Source: JBCCGR01 sp039029195 (GTDB lineage: Bacteria > Pseudomonadota > Alphaproteobacteria > Rhizobiales > Rhizobiaceae). From it: 64,000 nt of DNA. Each line of letters starts with the position of its first letter. Position 1 is the first letter of the stretch. This document shows, in pieces, positions 43,825 to 52,516 of this stretch. The position numbers were made by a program, and so were the translations under genes. The stretch is from the NCBI GenBank assembly GCA_039029195.1, contig JBCCGR010000001.1, positions 186,001-250,000 on the forward strand. Direction: 5' to 3'. The notes under the pieces are model-generated. The model had not been told where the DNA came from, searched no databases, and worked only from the letters and a program-made list of their open reading frames with translations.

Positions 43825-45015
43825 TCAGACAGCTGCTTTCAGCGCATCGACCAGATCGGTTTTTTCCCAGGAGAAACCACCATCGGCATCCGGCGTGCGC
43901 CCAAAGTGGCCATAGGCTGCGGTGCGGGCATAAATTGCCTTGTTGAGATCAAGGTGCTGGCGAATGCCGCGTGGCGAAAGATCCATCACGCTGCCGATTG
44001 CCTTTTCCAGATCTGCATCGGATACCCCTTCGCCGCCGCCTGCGTTCACATAGATCGAGAGCGGCTGGGAAACCCCAATTGCATAGGAAAGCTGAATGTT
44101 GCACCAGTCGGCCAGACCGGCAGCAACAACGTTTTTCGCCAGATAGCGCGAAGCGTAAGCGGCAGACCGGTCAACCTTTGTCGGGTCTTTCCCGGAAAAT
44201 GCGCCACCGCCGTGGGGGGCCGCTCCACCATAGGTGTCCACGATGATCTTACGACCGGTAAGACCGGCATCACCATCAGGACCACCGATCAGGAACTTGC
44301 CGGTTGGATTGACGTGCCAGACGGTTTCGCCCGTGATCCAACCGTCAGGCAGGGTTTTTTCGATGTAGGGGCGAACCAGATCAGCAACATCAGCAGACGT
44401 CATGTCGCCATCGAGATGCTGTGTGGAGAGAACGATGGACGACGCGCGAACCGGCTTGCCGTTCTCGTAGACCACCGTCACCTGACTTTTGGAGTCTGGT
44501 CCGAGCTGAGCGGCCTCTCCGGATTTGCGAGCCGCAGCGAGAACTTCAAGAATCTTGTGGCTGTAATAGATCGGAGCCGGCATCAGTTCCGGCGTTTCCT
44601 GACAGGCATAACCAAACATGATGCCCTGGTCGCCAGCGCCTTCATCCTTGTTGCTGCCTGCGTCAACGCCCTGAGCAATGTCAGAAGATTGAGCGTGCAG
44701 CAGCACGTCCACATCGGCGTGTTTCCAGTGGAAACCGTCTTGTTCGTAGCCGATGTCTTTGATGGCCTCACGTGCCACCGCTTCGACGTGAGCCGGTTCA
44801 ATGCTTGCCGGACCACGGGTTTCACCAGCAATCACCACCTTGTTTGTGGTGGTTAGCGTTTCAGCAGCAACACGAACATCCCATGGGTCCATGCCTTCTT
44901 TTGCTGCGGTGGAGAAAAACAGATCAACGATTTCATCCGACACACGGTCTGATACCTTGTCAGGATGACCTTCGGATACGGATTCAGATGTAAAGAGATA
45001 GTGCGAACGAGCCAT
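43825..45015 (-). CDS. metK: S-adenosylmethionine synthase
   Basis: 396 residues, making SAM from methionine and ATP. Family motifs are FTSESVSEGHPDKVSDRVSD near the N-terminus, DQGIMFGYA, GGPDGDAGLTGRKIIVDTYG and GGGAFSGKDPTKVDRSAAY. ATG 45015 is the family start, with GGGGA upstream; the frame to 45066 is rejected. It is preceded by about 276 bases rich in hairpins, which may be a regulatory leader. trmB follows, separated by a terminator-like hairpin. Confidence 0.97.
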   Translation of the reverse strand: MARSHYLFTSESVSEGHPDKVSDRVSDEIVDLFFSTAAKEGMDPWDVRVAAETLTTTNKVVIAGETRGPASIEPAHVEAVAREAIKDIGYEQDGFHWKHADVDVLLHAQSSDIAQGVDAGSNKDEGAGDQGIMFGYACQETPELMPAPIYYSHKILEVLAAARKSGEAAQLGPDSKSQVTVVYENGKPVRASSIVLSTQHLDGDMTSADVADLVRPYIEKTLPDGWITGETVWHVNPTGKFLIGGPDGDAGLTGRKIIVDTYGGAAPHGGGAFSGKDPTKVDRSAAYASRYLAKNVVAAGLADWCNIQLSYAIGVSQPLSIYVNAGGGEGVSDADLEKAIGSVMDLSPRGIRQHLDLNKAIYARTAAYGHFGRTPDADGGFSWEKTDLVDALKAAV

Positions 45016-45291
45016 AGTGTCCCCGTGCTTAGTTGAAGATCGGACGCAACAAGCTGGGGTGCCCAAACACGTCCATTAGCGGCGCACGTGTAGGGGCATT
45101 CGACACTTGGGGTCAAGTGGCAAATTACCGGGGTACGATGTTAATTTTAGATATTCTCTGAGCGATCCCCGGCTGTTGTTTTCGGTTCCTCGAACAACGG
45201 CTCTTCGCAATCCCATCTGATAGGTTGTGAGGATGATCCGACGCACAGATGAAATGACTTTCTGTGCGCCTGATGCTACCTCATGCGGCTA
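45016..45291 (-). promoter_or_regulatory. Hairpin-rich leader of metK
   Basis: In transcript order, four inverted repeats are seen: GCACAGA-type arms at 45242-45268 (8-bp stem, loop 11); an 8-bp stem with one wobble at 45173-45200; CCGGGG with CCCCGG spanning 45128-45172; and CACTTG with CAAGTG at 45104-45119. metK starts about 90 bases later. I could not match the layout to SAM-II, SAM/SAH or other SAM riboswitches. Part of it may simply end the XRE transcript. Confidence 0.4.
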
Positions 45292-45702
45292 TTATTCTTC
45301 TTCCGCCAGCGTTTTAACCAGCTCGACGATTTTTCGCCGAACCTTTGCATCTTTGATGTTTACAAAAGCGCGGTTCAGCTGAAGCCCTTCAGAGCTTGAG
45401 AGAAAATCAACCACATAGGTGGTGGAATTCTGTTCGGCCATGCCGGCAGGTGTAGAATCCGTTCCCGACGGTGCATCTTCAAAAAAGAAGGAAACAGGTA
45501 CACTCAGCACATTCGCAATCTGCTGCATGCGGCTGGCACCAATCCGGTTTGCACCTTTTTCATATTTCTGAATTTGCTGGAAAGTGATCCCCAATGCGTC
45601 ACCAAGTTTTTCCTGGCTAAGCCCCTGCATCGTTCTTCTCAATCGAACGCGCGAGCCCACATGCACGTCGATCGGATTTGGTTTCTTTTTTGGTTGAGTC
45701 AT
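45292..45702 (-). CDS. XRE-family transcriptional regulator
   Basis: 136 residues. The helix-turn-helix covers about 14-68 (GSRVRLRRTMQGLSQEKLGDALGITFQQIQKYEKGANRIGASRM). The C-terminal part (FLSSSEGLQLNRAFVNIKDAKVRRKIVELVKTL) is typical of the short regulators found between lnt and metK in Hyphomicrobiales (PhrR-like). Its targets are unknown; autoregulation or control of metK is plausible from position. ATG 45702 is preferred over an in-frame start at 45723. Confidence 0.9.
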   Translation of the reverse strand: MTQPKKKPNPIDVHVGSRVRLRRTMQGLSQEKLGDALGITFQQIQKYEKGANRIGASRMQQIANVLSVPVSFFFEDAPSGTDSTPAGMAEQNSTTYVVDFLSSSEGLQLNRAFVNIKDAKVRRKIVELVKTLAEEE

Positions 45703-45886
45703 TATTATTTGCCTTGTTGCCACAGCCGGACGGGCGCGACAGATTAATGATTGTCAACCCACCTCCCCTAAACCTGGAAAAGGCCATTCCGGCACGTTGC
45801 CAATCAACTCAATTTCGTGATGTGCAAGGTTAGGGCCCCACACCACATAATCATGACGCATCGGTTGAATTCGTGTCAATGCAACT

Positions 45887-47524
45887 TTATCGCGCTTTCG
45901 CGCGTATTGCTATCATTAATAGCAAAATCAGTCCTAAAACTGCTAGAAAGACACTGTTTCTTATGTTTGCGAACACTGTCCCCTCTAAGGCCACCGGCAA
46001 CCGGCCATCAATCACGCCGGACTGCCCAAGCCCGAGCGCGCGGGTGATTCGCCCGTAAGGGTCTATGATTGCAGAAATCCCGGTGTTTGCGGCACGCACC
46101 ACAGGCAGACCCTGTTCAACAGCACGGACCTGCGCCTGATGCAAATGTTGATGTGGTCCCGGGGATAGCCCAAACCATGCATCATTAGTCAGATTAACAA
46201 TCCAGCCGGGCGCTTCACCATCGTAAGACAGTCCGGTCGGAAAGATAATCTCGTAGCAAATCAGCGGCAGAAACGCGGGATATTTACCAAGCGCCACCGT
46301 TCGTCGCAAAACGCCCTTGGAAAAACCGCCCTTTATGTCCGTCAGTTCATTAAGGCCGATGCTTTCAAGCAGCGGCTGAAACGGCAGATATTCTCCAAAC
46401 GGGACGAGATGCACCTTGTCGCGAGCCGCGGTGATTTCGCCTTTGTCATTGATCACGTAAAGCGAATTGAACGTGAACCCTTCAGTCTTGCCCTCAATGG
46501 CTTTTTCTTCGCGCAAGGCCCCGGTGATCAAAGATGTTCCGTCCGGAAGCAGTGCGGCGATTGCAGCAATGGCGTCCGGTTGATCGGTCAGGACAAACGG
46601 AAACACCGATTCCGGCCAGATCAGAAGATCCGTTCCTTCCAGCGACTGTTTGCTTGGCGAGGTCGATGCATTCGACAGATTGATGAGCTTGGCAAAAATT
46701 TCGCTGCGCCTTTGCGGCAGCCATTTTTCTTCCTGTGGAATGGCGGGCTGAAGAATACGCAGGCTTAAATCATCAACATGATCTGTGACCGCGCCACCAA
46801 GTCTAAAGACACCAAATCCCACATGCACAGCCGAAAGCAGAAGAGCCACAACCAAAGTGGCTGTAACGCGGCGTGGACCGCTGCGTCGCTCTCCAGCAAC
46901 ACTGCCCGGATCCATCACAGCCGGTGCCGCAAATACGAAGATGGCACCAAGCGTCACCCCATAAAGACCAATAACCGAAGCTGATTGCATCATCGCCGGT
47001 ACCGGCATTGCCGCATAGCCAATGGCATTCCAGGGCAGGCCGGTGAAAAGCGTGCCGCGCAACCACTCGGCCAATCCCAGCCCAAACGTTAGTGCAAGAA
47101 TACGGCGCCAGCCATCGCGCCAGAATATGCGGGCAATCGCGAGCCCGAATGCCCAGAAAAGCGCAAGGCCTGCTGGAAGCAATGCCACCGCAAATGGCAA
47201 CAGCCAGGCAAACTGGTCAGCATCGACCAGAAACGCCTTTCCAAGCCACCACATGGAAACCAGAAAATAGCCGAAACCAAAAAGCCAACCAATGCGCGCC
47301 GCAGGCCACAGGCGACCAATCACGCCGCGACCAGGGTCACCCAACGCGCCATCCATGAGCCAGACCAAAACAGGGAAGGTCACGAACAGGATTGGGAAGA
47401 TGTGGAAAGGTGCCATGGCAAACGCGGAACAGCCGCCCGCAACAAGAGCCACAAGATAGGCTCGCCAGCCCCACAAAATGATGATGGAGCCGGAAAACCG
47501 GCCAATCACATCGCCTAATGCCAT
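45887..47524 (-). CDS. lnt: Apolipoprotein N-acyltransferase
   Basis: 545 residues: six to eight membrane helices in the first 200 residues, then a periplasmic nitrilase-like domain and a last helix. The Glu-Lys-Cys triad is visible as LIWPESVFPF, RDKVHLVPFGEYLP and LICYEIIFP. Lnt adds the third acyl chain to lipoproteins in the inner membrane. ATG 47524 is used; a GTG at 47539 is possible. The genes that usually precede it in this order (ybeY, corC-like) are missing, and hprK is there instead. Confidence 0.95.
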   Translation of the reverse strand: MALGDVIGRFSGSIIILWGWRAYLVALVAGGCSAFAMAPFHIFPILFVTFPVLVWLMDGALGDPGRGVIGRLWPAARIGWLFGFGYFLVSMWWLGKAFLVDADQFAWLLPFAVALLPAGLALFWAFGLAIARIFWRDGWRRILALTFGLGLAEWLRGTLFTGLPWNAIGYAAMPVPAMMQSASVIGLYGVTLGAIFVFAAPAVMDPGSVAGERRSGPRRVTATLVVALLLSAVHVGFGVFRLGGAVTDHVDDLSLRILQPAIPQEEKWLPQRRSEIFAKLINLSNASTSPSKQSLEGTDLLIWPESVFPFVLTDQPDAIAAIAALLPDGTSLITGALREEKAIEGKTEGFTFNSLYVINDKGEITAARDKVHLVPFGEYLPFQPLLESIGLNELTDIKGGFSKGVLRRTVALGKYPAFLPLICYEIIFPTGLSYDGEAPGWIVNLTNDAWFGLSPGPHQHLHQAQVRAVEQGLPVVRAANTGISAIIDPYGRITRALGLGQSGVIDGRLPVALEGTVFANIRNSVFLAVLGLILLLMIAIRAKAR

Positions 47525-47600
47525 GTTGTTGCGAATCACCTCTTTCCCGATGCCGGAAGCGTTGGCCCCACGGCAGAGTCAGGTCAAGTTTCAGGGCAGC

Positions 47601-48062
47601 TCAAGACCCAGTCGACAACGTAAAGATAAACTGATCAGCCACATCCAGTGCGCCTACAAGATCACGTCCCCGAACTTGCATGGAGGGCAGGCCCACACCC
47701 TCTATCATTTCCAACTTCCGGTTAGGAATGCGGGGCAGATCATCGTCCGTCACCAGTTCAATGACTCCGTGAATGCGCGCTGATGGTTCATGTGGAACCT
47801 GAACGATACCAAAGCCCCTCACCTCCATTTTCCCCTCAATCGTATCGGGCACCCGAGCGATCAATCTCCTGCCGCGGGCTTCCAAAAGAACTTGATCGTC
47901 AGAAATAAGTGCCGCGAACTGCGCGCGAGCCCGACAGCGTTCCAGCAACAAACGAGCCAAGAGGGACTTTCCCGAACCGGACGCGCCCCGCACCAACAGC
48001 CCGATTTCACCAACAAGAAGGGCCGTGCCATGGTGGTTTTTTCCGGCTCGCATAACCGGCAT
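47601..48062 (-). CDS. hprK: HPr kinase/phosphorylase, short alphaproteobacterial form
   Basis: 153 residues, only the C-terminal catalytic domain of HprK, as usual in alphaproteobacteria. Walker A is GASGSGKS at residues 26-33, and the HprK signature appears as MEVRGFGIVQV. It phosphorylates HPr of the nitrogen-type or truncated PTS. ATG 48062 shares one base with the chvG stop, so it is coupled. ptsM/manX and ptsH, which normally follow, are not here. Confidence 0.93.
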   Translation of the reverse strand: MPVMRAGKNHHGTALLVGEIGLLVRGASGSGKSLLARLLLERCRARAQFAALISDDQVLLEARGRRLIARVPDTIEGKMEVRGFGIVQVPHEPSARIHGVIELVTDDDLPRIPNRKLEMIEGVGLPSMQVRGRDLVGALDVADQFIFTLSTGS

Positions 48063-49915
48063 CAGCCCTCTTGAAGGGCAGGCAAACGAACAATGAAACG
48101 CGCGCCTTCCGGATTGGCATCACCACCAATATTTTCAGCCGTCAGCGTACCATCCTGCGCTTCAATAATCTGCTTGGAGATCGACAAACCAAGACCCGAG
48201 TTCTGACCGAAACCATCCTGCTCCGTTCGGTCGGTGTAGAAGCGTTCAAATATCCGCTCCACCCGTTCGGCACGAATGCCAGGTCCATTGTCCTCGATTG
48301 TCATCTCAATCATGCCGTTGGAGCGGCGCAGGGAGATGTTAATTTGGCCGGATTTCTCCGGCACAAACGAGCGCGCATTGTCGACCAGATTATTGATGAC
48401 TTGTGACAATCGCAGTTCATGGCCACAGGTGACAAACGGGCCATGACGACTTGCCTTCTCGGTCCGTCCCGAAGAACCACCACGCAACCGGCGAGCAGCC
48501 TTTGGCTTTTCGATGTTGAGGGAGAGTTTGATCGCACTCGTTCCTGGATTGATGTGGTCCTGTGCCGATTTGAAAGTCTTCAACAATTCCTCTAGATCCA
48601 CCGGCTCTTCAGCTTCCCGAGCCAGTTCCGCATCCAGCCGCGACGCATCGGAAATATCGGTGATGAGCCGGTCAAGCCGAACCACATCATGCTGGATCAC
48701 ATCCATCAGGCGTTTGCGTTGTTCGTCGGTTTTTGTGAGCGGAAGGGTTTCAACCGCACTACGCAGGGATGTCAGCGGGTTTTTCAACTCATGGCTCACA
48801 TCCGCCGCGAAACTTTCGATCGCATCAATCCGCGCATAAAGGGACGCCGTCATATCCCTGAGAGCGGTGGAGAGATTGCCGATCTCATCGCGGCGGTCAG
48901 AAAAATCCGGGATCTGCGCACGCGCATTGTGCCCCAACCTCACCTGCACCGCCGCCGCTGCCAGCCTTCGCAGGGGTTGGGCAATGGTGCTTGCCAGCAG
49001 GATCGAAAGGATGATCGTCACACCAGCGGCCACCATGAAGACCCGGACAATCCCGATGCGCTCCGCCTGAACGATTTTGTCGATGTCACCCGCTTCCGTT
49101 GACAGCAGAAGTACGCCCAGAACCGCGCGAAAACGCTGTACCGGCACCGCAACCGAGACGATCAGTTCACCGTCTTCGGTCAGTCTCGTGACACTGCCGG
49201 GACTGCCGGTAAGGGCTGTCACAACCTCCGGATACCCGGTACCGTTTCCATTCGGAAATTCTTTGTAGAGCGGCAGGTCACTGCGCTGCAGCAGCGTGTT
49301 GAACTGCTTTGAGAACCACTCACTCCAGCTCACTTGCGGATCGATCTCCGGTAAATCAAACCGCAAAACCTGACCACGCGTGTAGAGATGCTTGGAGTCA
49401 AGAATAATCAGCCCATCGCGATCATAAATACGCGCGCGGGTTCGCGTCGGCGAAATCAGGCGGCGCAGAACCGGTGCCACCCGTTCCGGGTCAATCGGAA
49501 AGTCCAAATTGTCATTATCAGTTTCTGCCGGAATGGCGCTTTCACCGGCTTGCAGTTCAAGCAGCTTTTCCGGATCAATGGTCAGCGCATTGGTTTCCAC
49601 CGTGGCGGATGCCGCAATTGCACCGGCAATGATCTCACCCTGTGTCAGAAGGCTTTCAACCCTCGCATCAATCAGCCCTTCGCGAAACTGGTTGAGATAG
49701 AGGATGCCTGAAACCAGAACCAGCAACGCAGCCACGTTCAAAAAAACAATGCGCCGTGTCAGGCTGGTAAAGACATAGATCGAGAAGTTTCGCCGCAACC
49801 GTCGCCAGAACCCGCGCTTCTTTGTGCTTTCGGTGGCCAGTGCATCTTCCAGATCCGCGACGCCCTTTGACACTTGCCGCGCCAGCCCAACCGATGTTTC
49901 CGTCTCCGATGTCAT
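48062..49915 (-). CDS. chvG: Sensor histidine kinase ChvG/ExoS
   Basis: 617 residues: membrane helix 1 (about 62-82, LTRRIVFLNVAALLVLVSGIL), a long periplasmic sensor domain, helix 2 (about 280-300), HAMP, and the kinase core with H375 in VSHELKNPLTSLRSAVETLP and the ATP-binding boxes near the C-terminus. The opening with RRNFSIYVFTSLTRRI and the hprK neighbour identify ChvG, which senses acid and controls envelope, exopolysaccharide and succinoglycan genes with ChvI and the periplasmic ExoR. No chvI precedes it, which is unusual. ATG 49915 is used. Confidence 0.92.
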   Translation of the reverse strand: MTSETETSVGLARQVSKGVADLEDALATESTKKRGFWRRLRRNFSIYVFTSLTRRIVFLNVAALLVLVSGILYLNQFREGLIDARVESLLTQGEIIAGAIAASATVETNALTIDPEKLLELQAGESAIPAETDNDNLDFPIDPERVAPVLRRLISPTRTRARIYDRDGLIILDSKHLYTRGQVLRFDLPEIDPQVSWSEWFSKQFNTLLQRSDLPLYKEFPNGNGTGYPEVVTALTGSPGSVTRLTEDGELIVSVAVPVQRFRAVLGVLLLSTEAGDIDKIVQAERIGIVRVFMVAAGVTIILSILLASTIAQPLRRLAAAAVQVRLGHNARAQIPDFSDRRDEIGNLSTALRDMTASLYARIDAIESFAADVSHELKNPLTSLRSAVETLPLTKTDEQRKRLMDVIQHDVVRLDRLITDISDASRLDAELAREAEEPVDLEELLKTFKSAQDHINPGTSAIKLSLNIEKPKAARRLRGGSSGRTEKASRHGPFVTCGHELRLSQVINNLVDNARSFVPEKSGQINISLRRSNGMIEMTIEDNGPGIRAERVERIFERFYTDRTEQDGFGQNSGLGLSISKQIIEAQDGTLTAENIGGDANPEGARFIVRLPALQEG

Positions 49916-50062
49916 AATCGGCGACCACCACAAAACCCGGATGTTTGAAACGAAATTGTGTACAAGGTGATGCGTCCGAAAAACAATGAGGGTCAGCACC
50001 CCGGAACGTCATCATATTGCCCGCGGCACAGGAATGTCCATAACGCGCGCTATGGCAACACT

Positions 50063-50527
50063 ATGACGCAGACCCGCAGAACAGGTGAGATTGTGGCACA
50101 AACGATACACCGCATTACCAGTCATGACTATGTGCTCGGCGATGAGTTGCGCGAACAGTTCGTGCAGGCCGGTGGTGCTGGCGGGCAAAATGTCAACAAG
50201 GTCGCCACAGCGGTTGTGCTGAAGTTCAATGTGGATCAGGTAATCGGGCTTACCGATCGCCTAAAATCATCGGTGCGCCGGCTGGCCGGAAACCGTATCA
50301 ACCGCGAGGGCGATCTGGTGATCCGAGCCGACCGGCATCGGACGCAAGAGCGCAATCGACAGGAAGCTCTTGAGAAACTGCTGGCTCTGCTGGCGGAAGC
50401 AGCAAAACCACCGCCGCCCAAACGCATTGCCACCAAACCCAGCAGGAACGCCCGGGCAAAGCGCATGGATCAAAAAACCAGCCGCGGGCGGATAAAATCT
50501 CTACGCCGCAAACCGATTGATGACTGA
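50063..50527 (+). CDS. arfB: ArfB-type alternative ribosome-rescue factor
   Basis: 154 residues with the catalytic GGQ in AGGAGGQNVNKVATAV at residues 40-42, and the basic tail (RNARAKRMDQKTSRGRIKSLRRKP) that enters the empty mRNA channel. ArfB hydrolyses peptidyl-tRNA on ribosomes stalled without a stop codon. It lacks the codon-recognition domain of RF1/RF2, as expected. I chose ATG 50063; the frame is open further upstream but without family likeness. Confidence 0.9.
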   Translation: MTQTRRTGEIVAQTIHRITSHDYVLGDELREQFVQAGGAGGQNVNKVATAVVLKFNVDQVIGLTDRLKSSVRRLAGNRINREGDLVIRADRHRTQERNRQEALEKLLALLAEAAKPPPPKRIATKPSRNARAKRMDQKTSRGRIKSLRRKPIDD

Positions 50528-50612
50528 TCAGTATCTGCGCAGCCTGCCGCGCCGACTGGTCAGGTGCACCACCTTGTCAGAATGATACTCGCGCAGGAAT
50601 TTCCAACTTCTC

Positions 50613-51824
50613 TTACGCAGCTTCTTCGGTACGGCCCCAGACCGGCAGCGGATCCCGATAGGCTGGCAACTCTTGAAGACTTGTTGCTGTGAGAACGGGA
50701 ACGAGGCACGCGTCCAGACGGGCTTTGAGCGCAGCCCAGTCGATTCCGGCACCGATAAACACAATCTCCTGCCGGCGATCACCCCAGGGTTCGACCCATT
50801 TCGATTGTAAATAGGCCTGAGCGCTGGCGGTGTTGGGTCTGTTTTCTTCAGGCACAGCGGCCCACCACCGTCCCAATGGTGTTATTGATGACAGTGAGCC
50901 AGCCAAAGAAAACTCCACCACCCAATCCGGGCGGGTGGCAATCCAGAAATGTCCCTTCGAACGGATTACACCTGGCATCGGCCCGTTCAACAGATCAACA
51001 ATCTTCTCTGGAACAAATGGTTGGCGAGCACGGTAAACATAAGAGGCGACACCATACTCTTCAGTTTCCGGCACATGATCGGCAAATCCGTAGAGCTCCT
51101 TCGCCCACATCGGATGTTCATGCGCCTTCTCAAAATCAAACAGTCCGGTGTCCAAAATAGAACCGGCATCCACATCTGAATGATCGGTCTCAATGATCCG
51201 CGCATCCGCGTTCAGGCTGCGGATGATCTTTCGGGCGGCATCCACACGTCCTGTTCCGGCATCGCTGACCTTGTTCAGAACGACAACGTCCGCAAACTCG
51301 ATCTGGTCCGTCAGCAGATGGACAAGCGCGCGCTGATCTTCATCTCCCATCACCTCACCACGGTCCTTCAAAAAGTCATGGGAGGAATAGTCTTTCAGAA
51401 GATTGACCGCATCGACGACGGTCACCATCGTGTCGAGCCGAGAGACATCAGACAGGCTCTGTCCCCCTTCATCACGAAAATCAAACGTCGCAGCAACCGG
51501 AAGCGGTTCGGAGATACCCGTGGATTCAATCAACAAGTAGTCAAACCTGCCCTCATCTGCCAGACGCCGCACCTCGTCCAGGAGATCGTCCCGCAATGTG
51601 CAGCAGATGCAGCCGTTCGACATTTCAACGAGCGTTTCATCCGTGCGCGACAATTCCGTGTCTGCCCGCACCAGATCAGCATCGATGTTTACTTCGGACA
51701 TATCATTGACGATCACCGCAACCCGGCGACCGTCCCGATTGTTCAACACGCGATTCAGCAAGGTGGTTTTTCCTGCGCCCAGAAAGCCGGAGAGGACGGT
51801 TACGGGTAGTCTGGTGTCTGTCAT
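50613..51824 (-). CDS. COG0523/CobW-type GTPase, probable zinc metallochaperone
   Basis: 403 residues: G3E GTPase with GFLGAGKTTLL, the metal-binding SNGCICCTLRDD (CxCC) and a CobW C-terminal domain (about 260-400). Members deliver metals; those under Zur control (ZagA/ZigA/YciC type) serve zinc scarcity. A Zur-like site lies about 110 bases upstream, which supports that reading, whereas no cobalamin or nitrile-hydratase genes are near. ATG 51824 has AGGGA upstream; a longer start at 51860 is less likely. Confidence 0.88.
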   Translation of the reverse strand: MTDTRLPVTVLSGFLGAGKTTLLNRVLNNRDGRRVAVIVNDMSEVNIDADLVRADTELSRTDETLVEMSNGCICCTLRDDLLDEVRRLADEGRFDYLLIESTGISEPLPVAATFDFRDEGGQSLSDVSRLDTMVTVVDAVNLLKDYSSHDFLKDRGEVMGDEDQRALVHLLTDQIEFADVVVLNKVSDAGTGRVDAARKIIRSLNADARIIETDHSDVDAGSILDTGLFDFEKAHEHPMWAKELYGFADHVPETEEYGVASYVYRARQPFVPEKIVDLLNGPMPGVIRSKGHFWIATRPDWVVEFSLAGSLSSITPLGRWWAAVPEENRPNTASAQAYLQSKWVEPWGDRRQEIVFIGAGIDWAALKARLDACLVPVLTATSLQELPAYRDPLPVWGRTEEAA

Positions 51825-51932
51825 GAAGGCGGTCCCTGTAGAATTTGCAGACGATTGCACTTCTTATCTTCCACCGCATAGGCGAAAAATCGGGCGCAAG
51901 GCTGGTCTGTTTCCTGTGAAACCGTTCATTAT

Positions 51933-51945
51933 GTTATATCATAAC
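51933..51945. promoter_or_regulatory. Zur-like operator
   Basis: GTTAT-ATC-ATAAC, extended to TGTTAT...ATAACG, closely follows the alphaproteobacterial Zur consensus TGTTAT-N3-ATAACA with one mismatch at the edge. It lies in the divergent gap between the COG0523 GTPase and the VOC gene, at the distance of a promoter operator. The assignment is from memory of the consensus. Confidence 0.6.
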
Positions 51946-52039
51946 GATTTTCAAGACTGCTTGTCTTGTATTGATCAGTCTCGTCATTCTACCCTGACAA
52001 CCTGAAGCACACTCACATGCTGCAAGAACGGAATGAGTG

Positions 52040-52441
52040 ATGAAAATCTATGTGACCAGCGTCTTTGTCGACGATCAAGACAAAGCAGAAAAGTTCTACA
52101 CCGACATTCTGGGTTTCAAGGTCAAAAACAACATACCGCTGGGTGATAACCGCTGGTTGACGGTTGTGTCCACAGAAGAACCCGATGGCACAGAACTTCT
52201 GTTGGAGCCAAGCACCCACCCCGCAGTGAAACCCTACAAAGAGGCGTTGGTCTCCGATGGCATCCCCGCGCACTCCTTTCAGGTTAAAGACTTAAATGCG
52301 GAGCGGGCAAGACTGGGAGAAATGGGTGTGAAATTTGTTCAGGAACCCATGGACGCTGGTCCGATCCGTATGGCCGTTTTTGATGATACCTGCGGGAACC
52401 TAATTCAACTGATTGAGATGGTTGATACCAGCGCAACCTGA
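52040..52441 (+). CDS. VOC-superfamily (glyoxalase-like) protein
   Basis: A 133-residue protein with IYVTSVFVDDQDKAEKFYTDILGFKVKN, then GTELLLEPSTHPAVKPYKE, and the closing DDTCGNLIQLIE. It is a single-module VOC protein of the extradiol-dioxygenase/glyoxalase fold; metal ligands are probably the His/Glu positions. The ligand is unknown. ATG 52040 is preferred over the adjacent GTG 52037. The shared gap with a Zur-like site leaves open whether it too is zinc-regulated. Confidence 0.85.
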   Translation: MKIYVTSVFVDDQDKAEKFYTDILGFKVKNNIPLGDNRWLTVVSTEEPDGTELLLEPSTHPAVKPYKEALVSDGIPAHSFQVKDLNAERARLGEMGVKFVQEPMDAGPIRMAVFDDTCGNLIQLIEMVDTSAT

Positions 52442-52516
52442 ATGGGATGAGGTCGCAACCGAAGCATCACAAAACAAAGACCGGCGAAAAGGACTGCATC
52501 CCACTTCTGCTTCAGA

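Noticed and set aside
45016..45291. SAM-II or SAM/SAH riboswitch before metK
   Set aside because: The stems and conserved sequence do not match those families as far as I can see by eye.
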